Source: Clostridia bacterium (lineage in GTDB: Bacteria > Bacillota > Clostridia > Oscillospirales > CAG-272). Taken from it: a DNA stretch of 64,000 nt. Below are positions 1 to 8,210 of the stretch, one piece after another (within the stretch, counting starts at the first letter, position 1; every line of letters starts with the position of its first letter). Position numbers and translations under genes: made by a program. The notes below the pieces were generated by a model. It made no database searches. It had not been told where the DNA came from and saw only the letters and a program-made list of their open reading frames with translations. The stretch covers positions 1 through 64,000 of the forward strand of contig JAFVXH010000015.1 of NCBI GenBank assembly GCA_017501225.1, in the 5' to 3' direction.

Positions 1-2311
1 AACCGGAGAACGCAGAGCCTCCGATGCTCGTACCGCCTGTGATGACTACTGTTTTGAGCGAGGAGGGAACGTAACCGTTATTGCCAAAAATGTAACCGAA
101 ATGCGTGTTGGTTGCGCCGTTTTTGGTAGCACCTACGAACGGAAGCGTGATACTCTCAAGGCTCTTGCAACCGGAGAACGCAGAAGAACCGATGCTCGTG
201 ACGCTGTCGGGGATGGTGATACTGGTCAGGCTCGTACAACCGGAGAACGCAGAGTAACCGATGCTCGTGACGCTGTCGGGGATGGTGATACTGGTCAGGC
301 TCGTGCAATTGTAGAACGCATTGTAACCGATGCTTGTGACGCTGTCGGGGATCGTGATGCTTCTCAATTTAGAGCAACCGTAGAACGCACTATCACCAAT
401 AATGGTTGTTCCTTCGCGGATTTCTACGGAGGTTACGGAGTTGTCAAAATCGATCACAACGTTTGCTACGTAGGACACCCCATCCACTTTCTCAATCAGC
501 TGAGAGCAACCGTAGAACGCATCTACACCGATGCGCGTGACGCTGTCGGGGATGGTGATGCTTGTCAGGCTCCTGCAATAGTTGAACGCAAAGGCACCGA
601 TGCTCGTGACGCTGTCGGGGATCGTGATGCTTGTAAGGCTCGAGCAACCGGAGAACGCCCTATCACCGATGCTCGTGACGCCGTCGGGGATGACGATGCT
701 TGTAAGGCTCGAGCAACCGGAGAACGCAGAGCTGCCGATGCTCGTGACGCTGTCGGGGATTAGAATAGACGTGATAGCTTTGCCTTGAAATGCAGAGTCC
801 GCTATCTGTGTGACCGGAACGCCTTCATATTCCTCTGCAATGGTTACCTTGGTTGCCGAAGCGGTATAATCTATGACAGATGCATAAGTGCCATCTGCGG
901 ATATTTCATAGACCACGCCCTTGGATGGCGTGATCTGCTGCTTGCAGACTGTGCAAACTCCGCTGTCATCGGTGGTGTGTGCAGCCTTCTCTTTGGTTGC
1001 GGAGCATTTTGAGCAAGCAAACCAGTGATTGGCTTTGTCAAACGAATATTCGGTGGCAAAGCTGTGGCTGTTGGCATTGCCGGCAACGAACACCGCCTCA
1101 TAGCACTGATCGCAAACCTTGTAATACATCCGCTGATCGCAGGGAAGTTCTTCGTTGTTGCCATAATCCTTCAACTCTCCAAAGGTATGAACGTGCTCCT
1201 CTTTTTCGGGAAGTGCGACAGGGTCAAGAACAGTCCCGTCCGTCAGGGTGATGACGAGCTTGCCGTCCTCGTCAAATTCGATTTTTGCAATGGTTGCACC
1301 ATCTTTGCCGTTAGTGCCATCTTTACCATCAGCTCCGTCAACGCCGTCCTTACCGTCTTTTCCATCGGTTCCGTCGACGCCGTCTTTGCCGTCGACGCCG
1401 TCTTTGCCGTCAACGCCGTCTTTACCGTCAGTACCATCTTTGCCGTCCGCACCGACGACCACGCCGAGGTTTGCGGTAGTGTTGTTGGAAAGAGTGATGA
1501 TCAATTCACCTTTGTCGTTGATCTCGGTCTTGACGACGGAAATGCCGTCGATGCCATCTTTACCGTCAACGCCATCCTTGCCGTCTTTTCCGTCAGTTCC
1601 GTCGACTCCGTCTTTTCCGTCGGTTCCGTCAACGCCGTCTTTACCATCGGCGCCGTCTTTGCCGTCAGCTCCATCCTTGCCGTCAGCTCCGTCCTTACCG
1701 TCCGCACCGACGACCACGCCGAGGTTGGTGGTGGTATTGTTGGAAAGGGTGATGATCAATTCACCTTTGTCGTTGATCTCGGTCTTGACGATGGAAATGC
1801 CGTCGATGCCGTCGCTAACGCCGTCTTTGCCGTCTGCGCCATCTTTACCGTCCGCGCCCACGACTACACCGAGGTTGGCGGTGGTATTATTGGAAAGGGT
1901 GATGATCAGCTCGCCCTTGTCGTTGATCTCGGTCTTGACGATGGAAATGCCGTCGATGCCGTCAATGCCGTCCTTACCGTCTTTTCCATCGGTTCCGTCG
2001 GCGCCGTCCTTGCCGTCCGCGCCCACGACTACACCGAGGTTTGCGGTGGTGTTGTTGGAAAGAGTGATGATCAATTCACCTTTTTCGTTGATCTCGGTCT
2101 TGACGATGGAAATGCCGTCGACGCCGTCAATTCCGTCCTTACCGTCTTTTCCGTCGGTTCCATCTTTTCCGTCCGCGCCGGGCTCACCCTGCGCGCCTTG
2201 GATTCCCTGAGGTCCTTGAGGTCCGGTTTCTCCGGGCTCGCATGCAACGAGCGCCCCCGCCATCATGGCAAGGCAGAGCAGAATGGCGATGATCTTTGAT
2301 ACTGTCTTCAT
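1..2311 (-). CDS. BspA-type leucine-rich-repeat lipoprotein with collagen-like stalk (3' end cut by window)
   Basis: The reading frame is open from the ATG at 2311 to the window edge (770 codons), preceded by an AGGAG site. The N-terminus is a lipoprotein signal with lipobox LVAC (Cys24), so the protein should be membrane-tethered outside the cell. It continues with collagen-like Gly-X-Y runs (GKDGKDGTDG type) interrupted by four near-identical beta-hairpin modules with the core ELIITLSNNTTANLG. A CxxC-rich region of about 80 residues (about 1210-960) follows, then at least eight 23-residue LRR_5/BspA repeats (GxxAFxxCxxLTSITIPDSV). BspA-type repeats are common in gut and oral surface adhesins. 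The role (adhesion or matrix binding) is inferred from architecture. The stop codon lies outside the window. Confidence 0.85.
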   Translation of the reverse strand, partial: MKTVSKIIAILLCLAMMAGALVACEPGETGPQGPQGIQGAQGEPGADGKDGTDGKDGKDGIDGVDGISIVKTEINEKGELIITLSNNTTANLGVVVGADGKDGADGTDGKDGKDGIDGIDGISIVKTEINDKGELIITLSNNTTANLGVVVGADGKDGADGKDGVSDGIDGISIVKTEINDKGELIITLSNNTTTNLGVVVGADGKDGADGKDGADGKDGADGKDGVDGTDGKDGVDGTDGKDGKDGVDGKDGIDGISVVKTEINDKGELIITLSNNTTANLGVVVGADGKDGTDGKDGVDGKDGVDGKDGVDGTDGKDGKDGVDGADGKDGTNGKDGATIAKIEFDEDGKLVITLTDGTVLDPVALPEKEEHVHTFGELKDYGNNEELPCDQRMYYKVCDQCYEAVFVAGNANSHSFATEYSFDKANHWFACSKCSATKEKAAHTTDDSGVCTVCKQQITPSKGVVYEISADGTYASVIDYTASATKVTIAEEYEGVPVTQIADSAFQGKAITSILIPDSVTSIGSSAFSGCSSLTSIVIPDGVTSIGDRAFSGCSSLTSITIPDSVTSIGAFAFNYCRSLTSITIPDSVTRIGVDAFYGCSQLIEKVDGVSYVANVVIDFDNSVTSVEIREGTTIIGDSAFYGCSKLRSITIPDSVTSIGYNAFYNCTSLTSITIPDSVTSIGYSAFSGCTSLTSITIPDSVTSIGSSAFSGCKSLESITLPFVGATKNGATNTHFGYIFGNNGYVPSSLKTVVITGGTSIGGSAFSG

Positions 2312-2340
2312 TGTCCTTCTCCTTTGGTTGGATTTTCTCT

Positions 2341-2369
2341 ATTATAGCACAGCTTTTTCTTCTTGTAAA
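2341..2369 (-). promoter_or_regulatory. SigA-type promoter for the LRR lipoprotein
   Basis: On the minus strand TTTACA (2369-2364) and TATAAT (2346-2341) are separated by 17 bp. The start codon is 30 bp downstream of the -10 box. Confidence 0.6.
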
Positions 2370-2408
2370 GAAGAAAGGACAAAGAATTTTCATTCTTCGT
2401 CCTTTTGA
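2370..2408 (-). terminator. Rho-independent terminator of the 3269 membrane gene
   Basis: On the minus strand a stem pairs AAAGGAC plus AAGAAT-type flanks around a GAAA loop, followed by a pyrimidine-rich CTTCTTT tail, directly after the stop codon at 2412. Confidence 0.55.
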
Positions 2409-2411
2409 TAA

Positions 2412-3269
2412 CTACGTATCCGCCCGATCCGCATCCCCATCGGTCTTTTTCTCCGTTTTCTTTTGCAGGAGCTTTTCCTTGAGTGCCTTGAGCTTGCGCT
2501 CCTTTGCCCAGAAGCTTTTGAGCTGGGTCTTATGCGCGCAGAGCTTCTCCGGGCAATTCTCGCAGGAAAGGCAGGTGTTGGTGGAGGCGTAAAAGCGCTC
2601 GGGGTGCAGTCGGTAGGTGACCTCCCAGCGCAGCAGCAGGATCAGTGAGAGCACCAAGAGAGACCAAGCAAACCAATCACTCAAGGCAACGTCCTCTGCT
2701 ATGAACAGATTTCTCACCAAGAACAGAAACGGCGTGAACATCATCGCGTAATCCCAGTTGTAGATGCGGCAGCTGGCACAGCATTTGTTCTTCATCATCC
2801 AGGTCTGGAACGGGCAGAAGAACAGAATACAGATCATGTCGCAAACACCGTACGCAAGGCTGACGAGGATCAAAACGCCCTTATCGATCAAGCCGAAATA
2901 ATAAAGCGCGGCGATTGCGCCGTTGAGAGCTACCCAGGAGCCAAAGACCAACAGCGTCCTTTGCCACGGCTGGCGGTCGGGAATACCGACAGTGCCCTCC
3001 CGCGGGCTGTAATTTCGGGTAAACTGCTTCTGGCATCCCATACTCTCGTATTTCGAGGGAAAGAAGCGGAGCACCATCTCCACAAAATAAACCAGCCAGA
3101 TCACGCACAGAAGCGGAACACTGTATCCCCAGATCAGATTGACGGTATCCGGCATGAATTTGGAGCAGATATATGTAATGAGCGCCACAAGAAAAAGCAG
3201 CGAGCGGTATATCAGCTTGAAATAGTGAAGCATATATACCTTGGAAAATTTGAGCTTCAATTTTGACAT
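2412..3269 (-). CDS. Multi-pass membrane protein with cytoplasmic-type Cys clusters, function unknown
   Basis: I do not recognise the family. The ATG at 3269 is chosen because an AAGGGG site precedes it and a consensus promoter (3336-3364) places transcription start downstream of the longer in-frame ATG at 3332. The 285-residue product has about six hydrophobic segments and two Cys clusters: CCASC in the middle, in a segment continuing RIYNWDYAM, and a C-terminal CLSCENC followed by C-A-H. A highly basic Lys-rich tail of about 35 residues ends the protein. The Cys clusters could bind metal or a redox centre; this is inference. It stands alone between its own promoter and terminator. Confidence 0.7.
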   Translation of the reverse strand: MSKLKLKFSKVYMLHYFKLIYRSLLFLVALITYICSKFMPDTVNLIWGYSVPLLCVIWLVYFVEMVLRFFPSKYESMGCQKQFTRNYSPREGTVGIPDRQPWQRTLLVFGSWVALNGAIAALYYFGLIDKGVLILVSLAYGVCDMICILFFCPFQTWMMKNKCCASCRIYNWDYAMMFTPFLFLVRNLFIAEDVALSDWFAWSLLVLSLILLLRWEVTYRLHPERFYASTNTCLSCENCPEKLCAHKTQLKSFWAKERKLKALKEKLLQKKTEKKTDGDADRADT

Positions 3270-3335
3270 GTCAGTCCCCTTATCAAATTCCTCCGCAAGC
3301 GAAGGGCTCCTGTCGTTCATCGAATACGACATTTT

Positions 3336-3364
3336 ATTATACACTATTTTGAGAAAAATGTCAA
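3336..3364 (-). promoter_or_regulatory. Consensus SigA promoter for the 3269 membrane gene
   Basis: TTGACA (3364-3359), 17 bp spacer, TATAAT (3341-3336) on the minus strand, a perfect consensus. It argues against using the ATG at 3332 as start. Confidence 0.7.
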
Positions 3365-3396
3365 TGTCAAAGCTCAAAAAGCGTCGAATGTGAAGC

Positions 3397-3431
3397 AGAA
3401 AAATGCCTCCCCGCAGCATGCAGAGAGGCAT
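3397..3431 (-). terminator. Rho-independent terminator of glgB
   Basis: On the minus strand ATGCCTC (3431-3425) and GAGGCAT (3409-3403) form a stem, followed by TTTTT. It lies 25 bp after the glgB stop codon. Confidence 0.65.
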
Positions 3432-3455
3432 TGAAGCATTTGCAAAGGTGCAATA

Positions 3456-5441
3456 TCAGAGCTTTTCGAGGCAAAAGCCCACTCTTGCGGGAAGATAGAG
3501 CTGAATCTTGTAGCTTCCGTCCCCATGCTTTTTCGCGGTGTAGACGTAAGTCTGATCGACACGCGCCAGACCGCCGAAGCGTTCCTCGTCGGTCGAGAAG
3601 CACACACGGTACTTTCCGGCGCGCGGTACGGTGACGAAATAATCCTTGCAATAACGCGTCGGGTGAAAATTGAGAACGAACGTAAGTCCGCCCTTGGCGT
3701 ATACCAGAACCTTTCCAAAATCGTCCACGGAAAGGACACGCTCCCTTGCGGAGAAAAATTCGGGATTGCCAAGCAAGGAGAGCATGGCTCTGTCAAATTC
3801 CCGCAATTCCCCATACCGAAGCAAGGGATCGTCCGCTAAGTGCCACTGACGCTTGCAGTAGTGGTAGCTCCAGCCGTTCTCTGCTCTGGGAAAATCGATC
3901 CATTCGGGATGTCCGAACTCGTTGCCCATAAAATTGAGATATCCGTCGCCGCCCAGAGAAAGCGTGGCAAGTCGGATGATCTTGTGCAGCTCCATGCCGC
4001 GCTCAATGACGGGATCCTTACAAAGCTTGGACATCTCGGTATACATTTTGCTGTCGCACAGACGGAAGATCAGCGTCTTATCCCCCACCAGTGCCTGATC
4101 GTGGCTTTCGACGTAGCCGATATAACGCTCCCCTGCCCGTCTTGTGGTCAGCTCGTACAGAATGTGCCAGACGTCCCATTCCTCGTCCCGTCTGGTTTTG
4201 AGCAGCTTGATCCAAAGATCGGGCTGTCCCATGGCAAGGCGGTAATCAAAGCCGATTCCGCCCTCACGCAAAGGCAAACACATGCCCGGCATTGCCGACA
4301 TATCCTCGGCAACCGTCACAGCGCCCGGATTGACCTGACGGATCAGGGCGTTTGCAAGCTGCAGATAGGTCAGCGCATCGTGATCGACGTTGTCGGAAAA
4401 GTATTTTCCGTAATCGCCAAACGCTTCGCCAAGACCGTGATTGTGATAGATCATGGAGGTCACACCGTCAAAGCGGAAGCCGTCAAAGCGGTATTCGGTC
4501 AACCAGAATTTGAGGTTGGAAAGCAGGAAGTGGAGCACCTCGTTCTTTCCGTAATCAAAGAGCCTTGTCCCCCACGCAGGATGCTCGCCCCGCGCCCCCT
4601 CGTGGAAGAACTGGTAGGGCGTCCCGTCAAACTCGGAAAGTCCCTCCACGGTGTTGCCAACCGCGTGTGAATGCACCACGTCCAGAAGCACCGAAAGCCC
4701 CATTCCGTGTGCCGTATCGATGAGATATTTCAGATCGCTCGGTGTGCCGAACCGTGAGGACGCGGCAAAGAAGGAGGACACCTGATAGCCAAAGGACGCG
4801 TAATAGGGATGCTCCATCACCGCCATGATCTGAACGGTGTTATATCCAAGCGACGCGATACGGGGCAAAATCTGCTCCGCAAACTCGCGATAGGTCCCGA
4901 TCCCGTCCTTGTCCTGTGCCATACCGATATGGCACTCGTAGATGCAAATGCCCCGCTTGGGAGGCGCGACGCAGGGATTTTGCCATTCGTAGGCAGGCTC
5001 GTCCACGATCACACCGTTCCAGGAGTGGTCGCCTGCGTCCTGCTCCACACGGTGGATATAGGTGGGAATGCGCGGCAAAAGCTTCCCCTCATGCTGTACC
5101 GTCACGCGCACGCGGCAACCGTTCCACAAAGCGTCCGTTCCCTGCAGCTGCAGCTCAAAGATGCCTTTTCCGATATGTGTCATCGGGAGTGCCGTCGGAT
5201 TCCAATCCACCATGTCGCCCGTCAGATACAGTGCTTGCGCGGCGGGTGCCCATTCTCGGTATACCCAGCCCGTGTCGGTCTTATGGAAGCCGAAATACAG
5301 ATCTCCGTTCGCGAAATCCGAAAGAGATCCCCGCGGTCCGACCAGCTGACGCTTTTTTTCCCGGTAACGCTTCATGCGCTCCTCGATCTGCCCGCGGTAC
5401 GGAGAAAGAAGCGGATCCCTTTTTACAAGCCGATATTCCAT
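3456..5441 (-). CDS. glgB: 1,4-alpha-glucan branching enzyme, eukaryote-like GH13_8 type
   Basis: The 661-residue enzyme moves alpha-1,4 glucan segments to 6-positions during glycogen synthesis. An N-terminal CBM48-like domain (about 50-150) precedes the GH13 barrel. Conserved regions are visible: DVVHSH (D254-H259), FRFDG with nucleophile D325, acid/base E379 in VAED, and ESHDQ (H447, D448). The stretch AVMEHPYYASFGYQVSSFF resembles the animal/plant GBE1 type and not E. coli-type GlgB. The start at 5441 follows a GGGAGG site; an in-frame ATG 21 bp upstream has no good site. No other glycogen gene is adjacent, so it is monocistronic here, with its own promoter and terminator. Confidence 0.93.
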   Translation of the reverse strand: MEYRLVKRDPLLSPYRGQIEERMKRYREKKRQLVGPRGSLSDFANGDLYFGFHKTDTGWVYREWAPAAQALYLTGDMVDWNPTALPMTHIGKGIFELQLQGTDALWNGCRVRVTVQHEGKLLPRIPTYIHRVEQDAGDHSWNGVIVDEPAYEWQNPCVAPPKRGICIYECHIGMAQDKDGIGTYREFAEQILPRIASLGYNTVQIMAVMEHPYYASFGYQVSSFFAASSRFGTPSDLKYLIDTAHGMGLSVLLDVVHSHAVGNTVEGLSEFDGTPYQFFHEGARGEHPAWGTRLFDYGKNEVLHFLLSNLKFWLTEYRFDGFRFDGVTSMIYHNHGLGEAFGDYGKYFSDNVDHDALTYLQLANALIRQVNPGAVTVAEDMSAMPGMCLPLREGGIGFDYRLAMGQPDLWIKLLKTRRDEEWDVWHILYELTTRRAGERYIGYVESHDQALVGDKTLIFRLCDSKMYTEMSKLCKDPVIERGMELHKIIRLATLSLGGDGYLNFMGNEFGHPEWIDFPRAENGWSYHYCKRQWHLADDPLLRYGELREFDRAMLSLLGNPEFFSARERVLSVDDFGKVLVYAKGGLTFVLNFHPTRYCKDYFVTVPRAGKYRVCFSTDEERFGGLARVDQTYVYTAKKHGDGSYKIQLYLPARVGFCLEKL

Positions 5442-5482
5442 CCGAATTTTGCCTCCCTTCATCTGTAGGATACTCTATTTGA

Positions 5483-5511
5483 ATTATAACACAGTTTTTT
5501 TGAAAATACAA
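5483..5511 (-). promoter_or_regulatory. SigA-type promoter for glgB
   Basis: TTGTAT (5511-5506), 17 bp, TATAAT (5488-5483) on the minus strand, about 40 bp upstream of the glgB start. Confidence 0.55.
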
Positions 5512-5612
5512 GGATGCCAAGCGGTCTTTTTTGCGACAAAAAGCGTCTTTTGCATCCGCGCAGTCATATTTCGCTTGGGTGCGGCATACAGATAGATCAC
5601 AAAGGCGGTGAT

Positions 5613-6089
5613 ATGATGAAGGCATGGAAAACCTATCTTGCTTCGATTTTACTTTCGGTCGGCACGGGAGCCCTCTCGGCACTCCTCACCATGGGGAATA
5701 TGGATATCTACCAAAGGATCAATACTCCCCCGCTCTCTCCCCCTCCCATTCTGTTTCCCATCGTTTGGACGGTTCTTTACGTTCTGATGGGAATTAGTGC
5801 GGCAATGATCCTGCGAAGCAAAACCGATTTTCCCGAAAAAAAGCAAAAGGCGCTCCTGACTTATCTTGCAAGTCTGTTTTTCAACTTTTATTGGAGTCTG
5901 ATCTTTTTCAATCTCGAAGCCTTTGGGGTGGCATTTCTCTGGCTTTGCGTGCTTCTGCTCCTGGTCGTCAAAACGGTATTCGATTATTTTGAGATCAATC
6001 GCACAGCGGCATATTTGCAAATTCCTTATCTGTTGTGGGTCAGCTTCGCGGGATATCTCAATTTTGGCATCTGGTTGCTCAATCGGTAA
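5613..6089 (+). CDS. tspO: TspO/MBR family membrane protein
   Basis: The 158-residue product has the usual length and five hydrophobic helices of TspO/MBR proteins, the bacterial homologues of the peripheral benzodiazepine receptor, which bind porphyrins and related ligands. Family signatures include PPLSPP near residue 40, followed by FPIVWTVLYVLMG, and a C-terminal segment with FGIWLLN. Two adjacent ATGs (5613, 5616) follow an AAGGCGG site. The gene is monocistronic and convergent with the flavodiiron gene, sharing a bidirectional terminator. The role in tetrapyrrole or stress signalling is taken from the family. Confidence 0.9.
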   Translation: MMKAWKTYLASILLSVGTGALSALLTMGNMDIYQRINTPPLSPPPILFPIVWTVLYVLMGISAAMILRSKTDFPEKKQKALLTYLASLFFNFYWSLIFFNLEAFGVAFLWLCVLLLLVVKTVFDYFEINRTAAYLQIPYLLWVSFAGYLNFGIWLLNR

Positions 6090-6126
6090 AAAGAGGGTGC
6101 GGACGATTTCGTCCGCACCCGTTTTT
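6090..6126. terminator. Bidirectional terminator between tspO and the flavodiiron gene
   Basis: Perfect 10-bp stem GGGTGCGGAC (6095-6104) / GTCCGCACCC (6111-6120), with T-runs on both strands (GTTTTT to the right, TCTTTTT to the left). Confidence 0.8.
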
Positions 6127-6135
6127 GATGCTTTT

Positions 6136-7929
6136 TTATCCCTGAATTTCTTCAAAATCCGAAGCACCGTGCTTGCAGAGGGGACAAATGAAATCCTCGG
6201 GGAGCTCCTCGCCCTCGTAGACGTATCCGCAGATCTTGCAAACGTAGCCGCGCTTGCCCTCGGTCTTTGGCTTCGGCTTGACGTGCTCGTGGTAATATGC
6301 GTAGGTCATGCTCTCGGCATTCGAGATCACTCTTGCCTCACTGATCGAGCAGATAAACATGCCGTGCGTGTCAAGATCGACGTACTGCTCCACCTTCAAG
6401 GAAAGGAAAGAGTTGATGTGGCGGGGCAAAAAGATCAGACCGTTATCCGAGCGAAGGGGCTCGCAGCCCTCAAATTTATCGACGTTGCGTCCGCTCTGGA
6501 AACCGAATTTTTCAAACACCGCAAAGGGCGCGTCCACCGTCAGACAGTTGATATTCATCTTTCCCGTCTGCTTGATGATGTGGTGCGAGTAGTTCTCCTT
6601 GCTGATGGTGACCGCCAGGCGATTCGGCGTGTTGGTAACCTGCGTGACGGTATTGACGATGAGTCCGTTGTCCTTTTTGCCGTCGTTTGAGGTAACGACG
6701 TACAAGCCGTAGCCGATGTTGAAAAGTGCCGTCAGGTCGTTCTTGTTCGCGGTGGTGTTGCCGTGCGCAAGATAGTCGCGGCAAAGCTCCTCCACAAGGG
6801 CATCCAGCTGCTTGCTGCTCTCCTCGTTCAATGCCGAGAGGATGTGTACCGTGGTATCGGTGTAGGTCAGATTCTTGCAGTCCTCCAGCATCGAGCGCAT
6901 CACCTTTGCCGCCTGGGGTGCCCAGCTTCCGTTCTCCATCAGTGCCACCGTGCGGTTCTGGAAATTGCGCTCGGTAAGGCCGTGGATGAAGGTGCGCATA
7001 AAGGGGAAAACATCCGCGTTGTAGGTAGTGGTCGCCAGCACGAGCTTCTCATAGCGGAAGGCATCCTCGATCGCCTCTGCCATATCGCAGCGCGCAAGGT
7101 CGTTGATGACGACCTTGGGGCATCCGTTCGCCTTGAGGCGCTCCGCCAGCTGCAGGACTGCCTTTTTGGTGTTGCCGTAAATCGAGGTGTACGCAATGAC
7201 GATGCCCTCGCTCTCGGGCTGATAGCTCGACCAGGTGTCGTAAAGCCCCAGATAGTAGCCGAGGTTTTCGCAAAGCACCGGACCGTGCAGAGGACAAATG
7301 ATCTTGATGTCAAGTCCCGCTGCCTTTTTGAGCAGATTCTGTACCTGCACGCCGTACTTTCCGACAATGCCGATATAGTAGCGTCTTGCCTCGCAAGCCC
7401 ACTCCTCCTCGACGTCAAGAGCTCCGAATTTGCCGAATCCGTCCGCCGAGAACAGCACCTTGTCCGTGCTGTCATAGGTCACGATGACCTCAGGCCAGTG
7501 CACCATAGGGGCGGTGACGAAGGTCAGGACGTGCTTGCCAAGACTGAGGGTATCCCCCTCCCCTACTACGATGCGGCGATCGGCAAAGTCCGCGCCAAAG
7601 AAATTCTGCATCATCGAAAACGCCTTTGCGGAGGAAACCACCGTAGCGCTCGGGTATGCCTTGAGGAAATTGAAGATATTTGCCGAGTGATCGGGCTCCA
7701 TGTGCTGTACGATCAGGTAGTCGGGCTTCCTTCCGCCAAGGGTGTTCTGGATATTGTCCAGCCACTCATGCGTAAAACGCGCGTCCACGGTATCCATAAT
7801 GGCGATCTTTTCGTCCAAAATAACGTAGGAGTTGTACGCCATACCGTTGGGCACTACGTATTGCCCCTCAAAGAGATCAATCGTATGATCGTTGACTCCG
7901 ATATAGCGGATATCTTTTGTAATGTTCAT
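6136..7929 (-). CDS. Flavodiiron protein fused to flavin reductase and rubredoxin domains
   Basis: The 597-residue protein should reduce O2 or NO in the cytoplasm of an anaerobe. In order: a metallo-beta-lactamase diiron domain (H76-x-E78-x-D80-H81, H144, D163), a flavodoxin domain (about 250-395) with loop TSIYGNT, a flavin-reductase-like FMN-binding split barrel (about 405-555), and a C-terminal rubredoxin domain with C564-x2-C567 and C582-x2-C585. Moorella-type FprA and its electron donor Hrb (flavin reductase plus rubredoxin) are separate proteins; here both are one polypeptide, which suggests direct NAD(P)H to diiron electron flow. AAGGAG precedes the ATG at 7929; the gene has its own promoter. 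Confidence 0.92.
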   Translation of the reverse strand: MNITKDIRYIGVNDHTIDLFEGQYVVPNGMAYNSYVILDEKIAIMDTVDARFTHEWLDNIQNTLGGRKPDYLIVQHMEPDHSANIFNFLKAYPSATVVSSAKAFSMMQNFFGADFADRRIVVGEGDTLSLGKHVLTFVTAPMVHWPEVIVTYDSTDKVLFSADGFGKFGALDVEEEWACEARRYYIGIVGKYGVQVQNLLKKAAGLDIKIICPLHGPVLCENLGYYLGLYDTWSSYQPESEGIVIAYTSIYGNTKKAVLQLAERLKANGCPKVVINDLARCDMAEAIEDAFRYEKLVLATTTYNADVFPFMRTFIHGLTERNFQNRTVALMENGSWAPQAAKVMRSMLEDCKNLTYTDTTVHILSALNEESSKQLDALVEELCRDYLAHGNTTANKNDLTALFNIGYGLYVVTSNDGKKDNGLIVNTVTQVTNTPNRLAVTISKENYSHHIIKQTGKMNINCLTVDAPFAVFEKFGFQSGRNVDKFEGCEPLRSDNGLIFLPRHINSFLSLKVEQYVDLDTHGMFICSISEARVISNAESMTYAYYHEHVKPKPKTEGKRGYVCKICGYVYEGEELPEDFICPLCKHGASDFEEIQG

Positions 7930-7968
7930 TTTATTTTCTCCTTTTTGAGCGGTTTCTGTCATATGTCA

Positions 7969-7997
7969 ATTATATCATACTCTCTGCGCTTTGTAAA
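7969..7997 (-). promoter_or_regulatory. SigA-type promoter for the flavodiiron gene
   Basis: TTTACA (7997-7992), 17 bp, TATAAT (7974-7969) on the minus strand, 40 bp upstream of the start codon. Confidence 0.65.
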
Positions 7998-8141
7998 GTA
8001 CTTTTGGAAATTTTTTGTATTTTTTTGCGCCTGCTTTCAAGAGAATCCCTGCGTATGCAGAATCAGTACTCCGATATTCCGTATTAGTATCGCACAGGAA
8101 AAGGGGGACTAAACAATTTTTTCTTTTTTTCGCGTTTCGGA

Positions 8142-8170
8142 TTGCAATTTTTCCAAAAATGTTGTATAAT
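8142..8170 (+). promoter_or_regulatory. SigA-type promoter for the M28 peptidase
   Basis: TTGCAA (8142-8147), 17 bp, TATAAT (8165-8170), 40 bp upstream of the start codon. Confidence 0.65.
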
Positions 8171-8210
8171 AGGGCAAACAAAACCCCGAACGCAACAAAG
8201 GAGATACCGT

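Noticed and set aside
140..760. Regular 69-bp repeats
   Set aside because: They code for 23-residue leucine-rich repeats in frame; not CRISPR or an iteron array.
1025..2299. Long plus-strand reading frames rich in Val/Asp or Pro/Ser repeats opposite the LRR lipoprotein
   Set aside because: They are the reverse complement of the collagen-like Gly-X-Y repeats; the minus-strand frame has signal peptide, lipobox, ribosome binding site and promoter.
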